Origin: Syntrophomonas sp. UBA4922
GTDB lineage: Bacteria; Bacillota; Syntrophomonadia; Syntrophomonadales; Syntrophomonadaceae
DNA: 23,679 nucleotides
NCBI GenBank assembly: GCA_002398825.1
Contig: DHBS01000011.1
Span: 1,117-24,795, forward strand
Reading direction: 5' to 3'
Part shown: positions 7,098 to 13,704 of the stretch, one piece after another
Position numbering within the stretch: position 1 is the first letter of the stretch
How the letters are laid out: each line of letters starts with the position of its first letter
Program-made: the position numbers and the translations under genes
The notes under the pieces: model-generated
Databases searched by the model: none
Seen by the model: only the letters and a program-made list of their open reading frames with translations
What the model was told of the DNA's origin: nothing

Positions 7098-8201
7098 TCA
7101 CAGCAGTCCTCCCAGGACATGGTAGAAGTCGGCCAGGATCTCGTCCCAGCTGCGGGAACGAGCGTGCTCCAGGGCTCCTCGGGCCAGGGTCCGGCGCATC
7201 TCTGCCCGGGTCATGAGGAGTTCGATCTGCCCGGCCATATCAAAGGCATCACCGGGTTTGAAGGCCAGACCGTTTTGGCCCGGCAGCAGATTGTCCTCCA
7301 CCCCGCCGGCCAAGGCGGCCACCACCGGCAGTCCGGAAGCCATGGCTTCAAGTACGACATTGCCGAAAGTTTCGGTCACCGAAGGGAAAACAAATATATC
7401 CGCCGAAGCGTAGAGATCGTAAAGCTCCTGTCCGCGCTGGTAACCAAGAAACAATATATTTTCAATATTAAGTTCTTCCAGCTTGTGGCGCGAGGGGCCG
7501 TCCCCCACCATCAGCAGTTTATACTCCAGACCGCGCCGGTTGAGCAGGCCGGCGGCCTCCATTAAGACCTCCAGATCCTTTTCCGGAGCAATGCGCCCTA
7601 CATAGAGGAGTATGATCCCCTCAGACCCGGAAACATAACGTGAGCGCAGTTCCTCGCTGCGATAAAGCGGGTTAAAAAGCTCACTGTCGATGCCATGCGG
7701 GCAATGCCTCAAGTTCGGAATACCGTGCTCCTCCAGCAGGCGCAGGGTGCTTACCGATGGACTGAAATTCACCAGACAGCGGTTGTGAAACCAGCGCAGG
7801 TAACGCCAGCCTGGTCTTTCCAGGAAAGGCATCCCGTAATAACGCAAATACTGCACAAAGTTGGTGTGATAGGTAGAGGTCAAAGGCAGATCATGGCGCA
7901 GGGCGTATTTCATCCCCTGCCAGCCCAGTGAAAATTCAGTGGCCAGATGCACCATATCGGGCCTGAACTCATTCAGTATCTTTTCTATCTTATGATAGCC
8001 GGGCATGGTTATGAGCAGTTCCGGATAAAGCGGGAACTTGGCGCCTCCAAAAGTAAAAACCCCGGGTTCTGCTGCATCCCCAGGAACAAAATACAGGTAT
8101 TCTATGTCATTTTGCTTCATGTAATCTTTCATTTTACCCAGGATTACGCTAACCCCGTTTACCTGGGGGAAATAAGTATCTGAAAAAACCGCTATACGCA
8201 T
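7098..8201 (-). CDS. Glycosyltransferase family 4 (GT-B fold)
   Basis: This 367-residue protein is a GT4 glycosyltransferase. The N-terminal half begins MRIAVFSDTYFPQVNGVS, with the family's acceptor-side NGV motif, and carries STYHTNFVQYLRYYG near 110. The C-terminal nucleotide-sugar half has VGRIAPEKDLE and the EX7E motif in TETFGNVVLEA. There is no signal peptide or clear membrane span, so it acts at the cytoplasmic face. The sugar and acceptor cannot be read from sequence; relatives with this N-terminus often build glycolipids (diacylglycerol or phosphatidylinositol glycosyltransferases). It starts 38 bases after a PAP2 phosphatase gene, suggesting a shared lipid or envelope role. The ATG at 8201 has only a weak AAAGGG upstream. 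Confidence 0.9.
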   Translation of the reverse strand: MRIAVFSDTYFPQVNGVSVILGKMKDYMKQNDIEYLYFVPGDAAEPGVFTFGGAKFPLYPELLITMPGYHKIEKILNEFRPDMVHLATEFSLGWQGMKYALRHDLPLTSTYHTNFVQYLRYYGMPFLERPGWRYLRWFHNRCLVNFSPSVSTLRLLEEHGIPNLRHCPHGIDSELFNPLYRSEELRSRYVSGSEGIILLYVGRIAPEKDLEVLMEAAGLLNRRGLEYKLLMVGDGPSRHKLEELNIENILFLGYQRGQELYDLYASADIFVFPSVTETFGNVVLEAMASGLPVVAALAGGVEDNLLPGQNGLAFKPGDAFDMAGQIELLMTRAEMRRTLARGALEHARSRSWDEILADFYHVLGGLL

Positions 8202-8239
8202 GACAATTATAGGCCCTTTACATTTAATATTATTTGCGG

Positions 8240-8755
8240 TTATAAGACCATATAGAACGATGCCAGAGCTATTCCCACCCCGGCCAAAACATCACTGGGA
8301 TAATGCGCTCCCAGATAAACCCGGGAAACTCCTACCAGAGCGGACATTCCCAATACCAGCGGGGCCATATCCGGCACTACATAAGACACCGGCAAAGCCA
8401 GCGCAAAGGCCGCACAGGTATGTCCCGAAGGAAAGGAACGTTTGGAAGTCGGCGGCTTATTGGCGATGATATCTTCCAACACCTTGAAGGGCCGCTCCCT
8501 GTAAACCATGAATTTAATGGTATGCACCAGTATCTGGCTAATGATCAGCACCATGGCCATATCCTGGCCCAGGTCGATCAAGTAGGGGTGATCTGACAGC
8601 AGCAGAATCAAAGGCACTGCCACAATTGCCGGCAAAGAGCCCAGGTTGGTGAGAATCTGCATAATGATGTCCAGGACCCGGCATTTATAGTGCTGATTGA
8701 TAAAATAGAGCAGTTTCAACTCCCGCCCCCGGAAATAGCCGATAATAGAATTCAA
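8240..8755 (-). CDS. PAP2-family membrane phosphatase
   Basis: This 171-residue membrane protein has all three PAP2 motifs: KX6RP (Lys81 to Pro89), PSGH (109-112) and SRX5HX3D (Ser144 to Asp155, with Arg145, His151 and Asp155). The family removes phosphate from lipid phosphates such as undecaprenyl diphosphate, phosphatidate or phosphatidylglycerol phosphate, usually with the active site outside the membrane; which substrate applies here is not visible. Several hydrophobic segments flank the motifs. The start is TTG at 8755, supported by GGAG seven bases before it. The upstream gap (8756-8973) has a TATAAT at about 8821-8826 on this strand without a convincing -35, plus a palindromic repeat. 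It is followed by the GT4 gene. Confidence 0.92.
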   Translation of the reverse strand: MNSIIGYFRGRELKLLYFINQHYKCRVLDIIMQILTNLGSLPAIVAVPLILLLSDHPYLIDLGQDMAMVLIISQILVHTIKFMVYRERPFKVLEDIIANKPPTSKRSFPSGHTCAAFALALPVSYVVPDMAPLVLGMSALVGVSRVYLGAHYPSDVLAGVGIALASFYMVL

Positions 8756-8918
8756 TGGTATTCTCCTTCCCCAACCCCGATGCCATGTCCTAAGATTTTA
8801 ACTAAGATAGGGTTTTTCATTATATGAAACACCCCGCCAAAATATCCCCATATCAAGAGCATCACTTATTATATTACCTAATTCGACTTCGCTTGTAACT
8901 GTTTTTTTGGATGCCGGG

Positions 8919-8962
8919 GGTGACAAATGGGGCCGGTTCTTTTTGGTCATCCATTTGTCACC
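8919..8962. repeat. REP-like palindrome
   Basis: GGTGACAAATGG (8919-8930) and CCATTTGTCACC (8951-8962) are perfect 12-base inverted repeats around a 20-base loop that starts GGCCGGTTCTTTTT. Palindromes of this kind (GTGACAAATGG, GGACGGTTC-like loop) are, to my recollection, scattered in many Firmicutes genomes near IS200-like/RAYT transposase genes; that link is recalled, not checked. It lies 11 bases beyond the rluD stop and has no T-run on either side, so it is not a standard terminator. Confidence 0.7.
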
Positions 8963-8973
8963 GTCACGCAGCG

Positions 8974-9897
8974 TTATCCCCGCAGGGCTGACAGGAATTG
9001 TACAAATTCAGCGGGCGGGTCGGAGGTGAATTCCAGGTATTCACCGCTCTCGGGATGATGGAAGCCTAAAAGACAGGCATGCAGCAGCTGGGAATTGACC
9101 CCCGGAGGTGCTTTACGGGAAGTATAGAGGGGATCTCCCACCACGGGATGCTTTATATACTGCATATGCACTCGGATCTGATGGGTGCGCCCGGTTAGCA
9201 GCTTTACCTTTAACAGGGTATAATCTTTAAACCGCTCTAAAACCTGGTACTGGCTGATGGCGGGACGTCCATCGGCTGTCACCGCCATTTTTTTGCGGTC
9301 AGTTTTGCTTCTGCCGATGGGCGCGTCGATAGTTCCCAGGTTCTCCTTTATGACCCCATAAACTAAAGCCAGGTATTGGCGTTCAATGGTGTGCGCCTTT
9401 ATCTGCTCCGCCAGGGCACGGTGCGCCGCATCATTTTTAGCCGCCACCATCACCCCCGAGGTATCTTTATCCAGGCGATGGACTATGCCCGGCCGCAACT
9501 CGCCGTTGATACCGGAGAGGTCTTTGACATGATAAAGCAGGGCATTCACCAGGGTATGCTCCCAGTTGCCGTGCGCGGGATGCACTACCAAGCCTTTAGG
9601 TTTGTTGAATACTACCACATTACTGTCCTGATAGACAATCTCCAAGGGGATGTCTTCAGCCTGCAAATCGACTGCGGCCGGCGGCGGCACTTCCACCGCC
9701 ACTACTTCTCCGGACTTGATTTTGTAGCTGGCCTTGCGAACCTCTCCATCCACCCAGACCCGGCCATCCCCGATCAATTTCTGCGCCTGTGAGCGCGATA
9801 AACACTCCATACGCTCCGCCACAAAAGCGTCCAGGCGTTCACCCTCAAGATCCTCATCCACCCGCCAAGTGGTTTTATCGTTCATTGCTTTGACCAT
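8974..9897 (-). CDS. rluD: RluD-family 23S rRNA pseudouridine synthase
   Basis: The 307-residue protein has an N-terminal S4 RNA-binding domain (about 20-75) and a RluA/RluD catalytic domain with HRLDKDTSG, placing the catalytic Asp at 143, and RTHQIRVHM later. Proteins of this type isomerise uridines in 23S rRNA; in E. coli RluD modifies helix 69. The Gram-positive relative next to lspA is often called YlyB, and the exact target sites here are inferred. The ATG at 9897 overlaps lspA by 23 bases with GGTGG upstream; an ATG at 9885, with AGGATGG upstream, is an equally acceptable start. The lspA-rluD pairing is a common Firmicutes arrangement. Confidence 0.92.
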   Translation of the reverse strand: MVKAMNDKTTWRVDEDLEGERLDAFVAERMECLSRSQAQKLIGDGRVWVDGEVRKASYKIKSGEVVAVEVPPPAAVDLQAEDIPLEIVYQDSNVVVFNKPKGLVVHPAHGNWEHTLVNALLYHVKDLSGINGELRPGIVHRLDKDTSGVMVAAKNDAAHRALAEQIKAHTIERQYLALVYGVIKENLGTIDAPIGRSKTDRKKMAVTADGRPAISQYQVLERFKDYTLLKVKLLTGRTHQIRVHMQYIKHPVVGDPLYTSRKAPPGVNSQLLHACLLGFHHPESGEYLEFTSDPPAEFVQFLSALRG

Positions 9898-10327
9898 CCT
9901 TATCCCACCAGATAAAATAGGCCACCAGCAGAATGCCGCCCATTACGATGGCTATATCAGCCACATTGAATACCGGCCAGAACCGGAAGTCGATGAAATC
10001 GACGACATGGCCCTGCCGGTATCGGTCCAGAAGATTCCCGGCGGCTCCCCCGGCCATCATTCCGGTAATAAGCTGCAGGAGGGGCTGCGGTTTGGCAAAA
10101 AGATTATATGCCATTAACGCCACCACCACAACAACTGCGGCCGCCATAAAGTAAATGGTCTGCCCCTGCATGATACTGAATGCGGCCCCGCGATTGAACA
10201 CATGGGTAAACCACATCACTCCGGGCCAGACCTCCACACTCTGTCCGGGCGCGATTTTAACCGCCACCATCCATTTACTCCACTGATCTAACAGCAGGAC
10301 AGCTGCCATACATAACCAGAATCGCAC
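9875..10327 (-). CDS. lspA: Lipoprotein signal peptidase (signal peptidase II)
   Basis: LspA cleaves the signal peptide of diacylglyceryl-modified prolipoproteins in the membrane. With the GTG start at 10327 the protein is 150 residues, the usual size. It has an N-terminal segment ending LLLDQWSKW, FNRGAAFS, then GNLLDRYRQGHVVDFIDF and FNVADIAI, placing the aspartic dyad at Asp110 and Asp124. Four hydrophobic spans are apparent. The reading frame is open further upstream to a TTG at 10393, but GGAGG stands six bases before the GTG and the likely promoter (10365-10393) covers the upstream TTG, so the shorter form is preferred. rluD overlaps its 3' end. Confidence 0.95.
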   Translation of the reverse strand: MRFWLCMAAVLLLDQWSKWMVAVKIAPGQSVEVWPGVMWFTHVFNRGAAFSIMQGQTIYFMAAAVVVVVALMAYNLFAKPQPLLQLITGMMAGGAAGNLLDRYRQGHVVDFIDFRFWPVFNVADIAIVMGGILLVAYFIWWDKDGQSNER

Positions 10328-10364
10328 TTTAATCCTCCATAGTCCTGTAAATTGCGTATCTATC

Positions 10365-10393
10365 ATTTTACGCCACCCCGCCGGGCAAAACAA
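10365..10393 (-). promoter_or_regulatory. Candidate promoter for lspA-rluD
   Basis: Minus strand TTGTTT (10388-10393), 17-base spacer, TAAAAT (10365-10370). It lies 38 bases before the lspA GTG and would exclude the upstream TTG as a start. The -35 is imperfect. Confidence 0.45.
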
Positions 10394-10479
10394 CCCGCCC
10401 GCCTTTTAAACTGCGGGTATTCCGGAAGGCTAGAGTCGGCCCGGCCTGGGTTATACTAAATTGCAGGGAGGTGCAAACC

Positions 10480-11541
10480 ATGTACGCAATCTATTTCTAC
10501 CGGGTTTATGAAACCGGATGCGAAGAAATCGATCTTAATCAAGTAGAGCGATCCTGGGGCGGGGAACACGGTCTGGCCAGGCACCGATTGATCCGTATCA
10601 ATCCCAAATCGATTCATATGGAGGTCCCCCCTCTGGTCTTGAAGTTAGGGGCGCAGGAAATGCTATGGAGCGGCGGAAAACTGAGCCTTGAATGTCAGGC
10701 CAGGATTTATGATATCGGAGCGGTCAGCTTGTGTTTAAAATATCAGAATGATGACTCCCTGCCCCATATCGAAAATGTCGCCCTGGACTTCGCGGCTCAG
10801 AAAAGCCTGGAAGATGTTTTTGGCAACTGCCTGACACAACTGCAAAGCCTGTTAAAGGCGGTTCTACCCTGTGTAAGCATTGAGGCCGCTTTTTATGAAG
10901 ACTACACTATCTATCATATTGAAAGTCCTGAACAAATAAGTGATGCAGCAGCTTTATTGATGGGCGAGCAGGCTGATTTCAGTTCACAGCTCCGGGATCA
11001 GATTATGAAAAACCGCCTCAGCTATAGCCAGGACGACTTCGTCATCGTTACCTGGGATACCGCCTTGATCTGTGACCGCGAGGACCCGGCTGATTTGCGC
11101 GATTTGATAGAATTCGCCAATGTGCAGCTCCTGGAACTGAGATATTACGGAGATATTCTAACCCGGCATATGGATCGCATGTACGATGACATCCAAAAGG
11201 TGGACAAAGACTCCAGTTTTAAACGCAGCCGTCAGTATCGGCGCATTATGAGCCGCTTGATGGAATTCATCGCTGAAATCAGTGAAGTCGCCGAGAGAAT
11301 AGACAACTTTATCAAGATTACCGAAGACATCTATTATGCCCGGGTCTATCAGATGACTTTAAAGGTTCTGCGCGCCGAGCAGTGGAGTGAGAGTGTCAAC
11401 CGCAGACTGCAGGTGATACAGCAGAATTATGCCTTGCTTAGTAATGAGGTCAATGTTCAGCACTCCAATTTCCTGGAGTGGATCATCATCATCCTCATCG
11501 CCCTGGAGTTCAGCTTTACCATTATAGAAACCCTGTGGTAA
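10480..11541 (+). CDS. RMD1/YagE-family (DUF155) membrane-anchored protein
   Basis: This 353-residue protein matches the pattern of the RMD1/YagE family (DUF155), whose eukaryotic members Rmd1 and RMND1 act in mitochondria; the bacterial function is not established. Visible features are a mixed N-terminal domain, an alpha-helical region from about 200 with many charged residues (MDRMYDDIQKVDKDSSFKRS and onward) that may form coiled coil, and one C-terminal membrane span in HSNFLEWIIIILIALE, the family's hallmark ending. Most of the protein would face the cytoplasm. The ATG at 10480 follows GGAGG by eight bases; an in-frame GTG at 10471 lies inside that site and is rejected. TATACT at 10452 may be a -10 element, with no clear -35. 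It converges with the PAS gene. Confidence 0.82.
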   Translation: MYAIYFYRVYETGCEEIDLNQVERSWGGEHGLARHRLIRINPKSIHMEVPPLVLKLGAQEMLWSGGKLSLECQARIYDIGAVSLCLKYQNDDSLPHIENVALDFAAQKSLEDVFGNCLTQLQSLLKAVLPCVSIEAAFYEDYTIYHIESPEQISDAAALLMGEQADFSSQLRDQIMKNRLSYSQDDFVIVTWDTALICDREDPADLRDLIEFANVQLLELRYYGDILTRHMDRMYDDIQKVDKDSSFKRSRQYRRIMSRLMEFIAEISEVAERIDNFIKITEDIYYARVYQMTLKVLRAEQWSESVNRRLQVIQQNYALLSNEVNVQHSNFLEWIIIILIALEFSFTIIETLW

Positions 11542-11547
11542 ACGTAA

Positions 11548-11588
11548 GACCCAAGGGAAGCTGCTATTAAACAGGCGCCCCTTGGGTC
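11548..11588. terminator. Stem-loop between convergent genes
   Basis: GACCCAAGGG (11548-11557) and CCCTTGGGTC (11579-11588) form a perfect 10-base stem with a 21-base loop between the two convergent stop codons. There is no real T-run on either strand, so it may be a weak bidirectional terminator or an mRNA-stabilising hairpin. Confidence 0.5.
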
Positions 11589-11615
11589 AAACGTCCCTCT
11601 TCTCCTCTTCTTATG

Positions 11616-13466
11616 CTATATTAAGCGGATCATGCCCCCGCTGAACTGGTCTTCGTGAGGAATAGTCTGAATTTCAGCGCTGGCCGTTAGCTTGCTGCCA
11701 TCCTTGCCGATCCACTCCATAGATTCCACCCCGGCCTGGTTAGCCAGCAATTTAGCCTGCTCATCGTCGCCTAATACTATTGCCAGGGCTTTACCTACCA
11801 GCTGGGCGGGTTTTTCATAACCCAGCCATTCAGCCATGGCCCCGGTCACGGCGTCTATATTCCCTTTGCTGTCATAAGTCAATACCTTTGCCCCAAGGCT
11901 GTTTAAGGCCGCGATCAATTGCTTGCCCTGGGCTTCGGATTGGCGCAGCCAGTTTTTGTGATTCTGCAGTATAATATAACGTTCGGTTACATCGCGCAGG
12001 CATTCTATGGCTCCCAAGAGCTTGCCGCCCTCGTTGTACCAGGGCATCGCCCGGCCCCATAGATTCCGCCCCTGACCCCGCAGTTTAGGGGTTTTGAACT
12101 CGCTGATAACGGTATAATCATCAACTTCAATGACCTTGTAATACTGCTTGACCTCCTCCGGCCTTAGAACCAGGTCTACCATAATAGGACGCCTGCTTTC
12201 GTAGAAGGCCAAGGCGTACTCAAAATCGCCCTTACCCAGCATATCGTTGGCTTTGATGCCGGTGAGGCGCTCCATGGCTTTGTTCCAGACCACCACTTTG
12301 CCCTCCATATCGATGGCCATAGTGGCATCAGGAAGGCAATCCGCCAGGCCTTTTAAGTCCTGTTCGGACGTAATCAGGCGGCTCATCTCTTCCTTAATGC
12401 GCGTTATGCTGCGGGCAATCCCCTGCACCGCAACAATTTTGCCATTGGCATAAAGCGGCCAGATGCTCACGTCCAGATAAGTCTGGGTATCCCACTTGGT
12501 TATAATCTTTATTTCATAGCTGATATGACGGCCCGGAGCCAGGCGCTGGTATTGAAAACCGCGCAGCAAATCCAGGCTTTCATTATCTGCCAGTTCCTGA
12601 ATATTCATACGCACCAGTTCGGCTACCGAATAACCGGTAATGCGCTCCGCCGCGGGGTTGACCGATATCAAGTTGCCGCCCAAATCGTGCACAAAGATCA
12701 TGTCACTGGCATTATGGAAGAAATCCTCATAGGTATCCCGGGAATGGCGCAGCTTCTCTCCCGCCAGTTTGACCGGATTGATATCACGTACGGCTGCCAT
12801 CAGGCGGGTACGATCTTCAAAAACCACGCGCTTGGACTTGACCTCGATCCAGAACACCCGGCCATTGCGGTCGCGCATCCTCCACTCCATGGATTGTGCG
12901 CGGGAGTCTGAAGACATACGCAGCCAGCGTTTAAACTCTTCACCGCTGTAGGGCGGCTCTTCCGGACACAGATTCCCGATATTGAGCCGCACCAATTCCT
13001 CGCGGCTATAGCCAAACATCTCACAGGCGGAACGGTTCATGTGTAAAATGTCGGTAGTGTAGGTATCCAAGAGAAAGATTGAATCCCAGGCTTCGTCAAA
13101 TACCTCATGATATTTGCTGCCTAATTCCTGGGCTACAGCCTCAAAGCGCCGGGCGGCGCTCACATCGTCAAATATAGACACCAGCCCGTCCGGGGTGGTA
13201 TAGATGCGCTCGATGAAAAAACGATGGCTGACCTTGCTTTCCACCGTTCCCATCTGGCCGGTTTCCAATACCTGCATATAAGCGTCCTGGGTATTGCTGC
13301 CAACCAATTCCGGAAGGACTTCCGGCCATTTATGCCCAATGATATCATCGACCGCCTGACCTGCTAAACGAGCATAGGCGGGATTACAATAAACTATCTG
13401 CAGGTCTTTGTTGATAGCTACCAGTGGAGATTCGATGCAGTCCAGGAAGTTTCTGTATCGCACCAT
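11616..13466 (-). CDS. Five-PAS-domain protein without output domain
   Basis: This 616-residue soluble protein appears to be made entirely of PAS/PAC sensor modules, at about residues 5-100, 115-235, 245-365, 375-495 and 505-616. Repeated PAS signatures support this: IVYCNPAYARLAG, HMNRSACEMFGYSREELV, ISVNPAAERITGYSVAELV, VVVWNKAMERLTGIKAND and DAVTGAMAEWLGYEKPAQLVG. It has no histidine kinase, GGDEF, EAL, HTH, sigma-54 activator or membrane segment. The C-terminus stops just after the last PAS strand (GGMIRLI), and only 74 bases separate it from the convergent gene. It could be a sensory scaffold acting on a partner elsewhere, or a kinase that lost its output. ATG 13466 is chosen because GAGGAG lies nine bases upstream; an in-frame TTG at 13496 has no such site. 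Confidence 0.85.
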   Translation of the reverse strand: MVRYRNFLDCIESPLVAINKDLQIVYCNPAYARLAGQAVDDIIGHKWPEVLPELVGSNTQDAYMQVLETGQMGTVESKVSHRFFIERIYTTPDGLVSIFDDVSAARRFEAVAQELGSKYHEVFDEAWDSIFLLDTYTTDILHMNRSACEMFGYSREELVRLNIGNLCPEEPPYSGEEFKRWLRMSSDSRAQSMEWRMRDRNGRVFWIEVKSKRVVFEDRTRLMAAVRDINPVKLAGEKLRHSRDTYEDFFHNASDMIFVHDLGGNLISVNPAAERITGYSVAELVRMNIQELADNESLDLLRGFQYQRLAPGRHISYEIKIITKWDTQTYLDVSIWPLYANGKIVAVQGIARSITRIKEEMSRLITSEQDLKGLADCLPDATMAIDMEGKVVVWNKAMERLTGIKANDMLGKGDFEYALAFYESRRPIMVDLVLRPEEVKQYYKVIEVDDYTVISEFKTPKLRGQGRNLWGRAMPWYNEGGKLLGAIECLRDVTERYIILQNHKNWLRQSEAQGKQLIAALNSLGAKVLTYDSKGNIDAVTGAMAEWLGYEKPAQLVGKALAIVLGDDEQAKLLANQAGVESMEWIGKDGSKLTASAEIQTIPHEDQFSGGMIRLI

Positions 13467-13555
13467 GTGTTTCAGCTCCTCTTCCAACCAAATCAATCAA
13501 AGCTATCTATACAGATTTACTTTCAAAATGTAATACGTTTAATGAGATTATATAT

Positions 13556-13583
13556 AATATAACATCCTTTTCGACTGTTTCAA
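13556..13583 (-). promoter_or_regulatory. Candidate promoter of the PAS gene
   Basis: Minus strand TTGAAA (13578-13583), 16-base spacer, TATATT (13556-13561), in an AT-rich stretch about 90 bases before the PAS gene start. Confidence 0.5.
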
Positions 13584-13651
13584 GAAATAATCCTGCTGCC
13601 CAGACAATTTTTAATTTTGCCCGGTATTATCACGATAACGGCTTCAAAAGC

Positions 13652-13692
13652 CTCCGGGCCTTATCCTGATTTAAAATCAGGCAGGCCCGGAG
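13652..13692 (-). terminator. Probable terminator of the secreted-protein gene
   Basis: CTCCGGGCC and GGCCCGGAG (9 bases) enclose an inner CCTGATTT/AAATCAGG pair, making a long two-tier hairpin 12 bases past the stop at 13705. On the minus strand it is followed by GCTTTTG, a short T-run only. Confidence 0.6.
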
Positions 13693-13704
13693 ATTGAATA
13701 TTCA

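Noticed and set aside
8919..8962. Reading the palindrome as the rluD terminator
   Set aside because: The stem is strong, but the loop is 20 bases and neither strand has a T-run after the stem.
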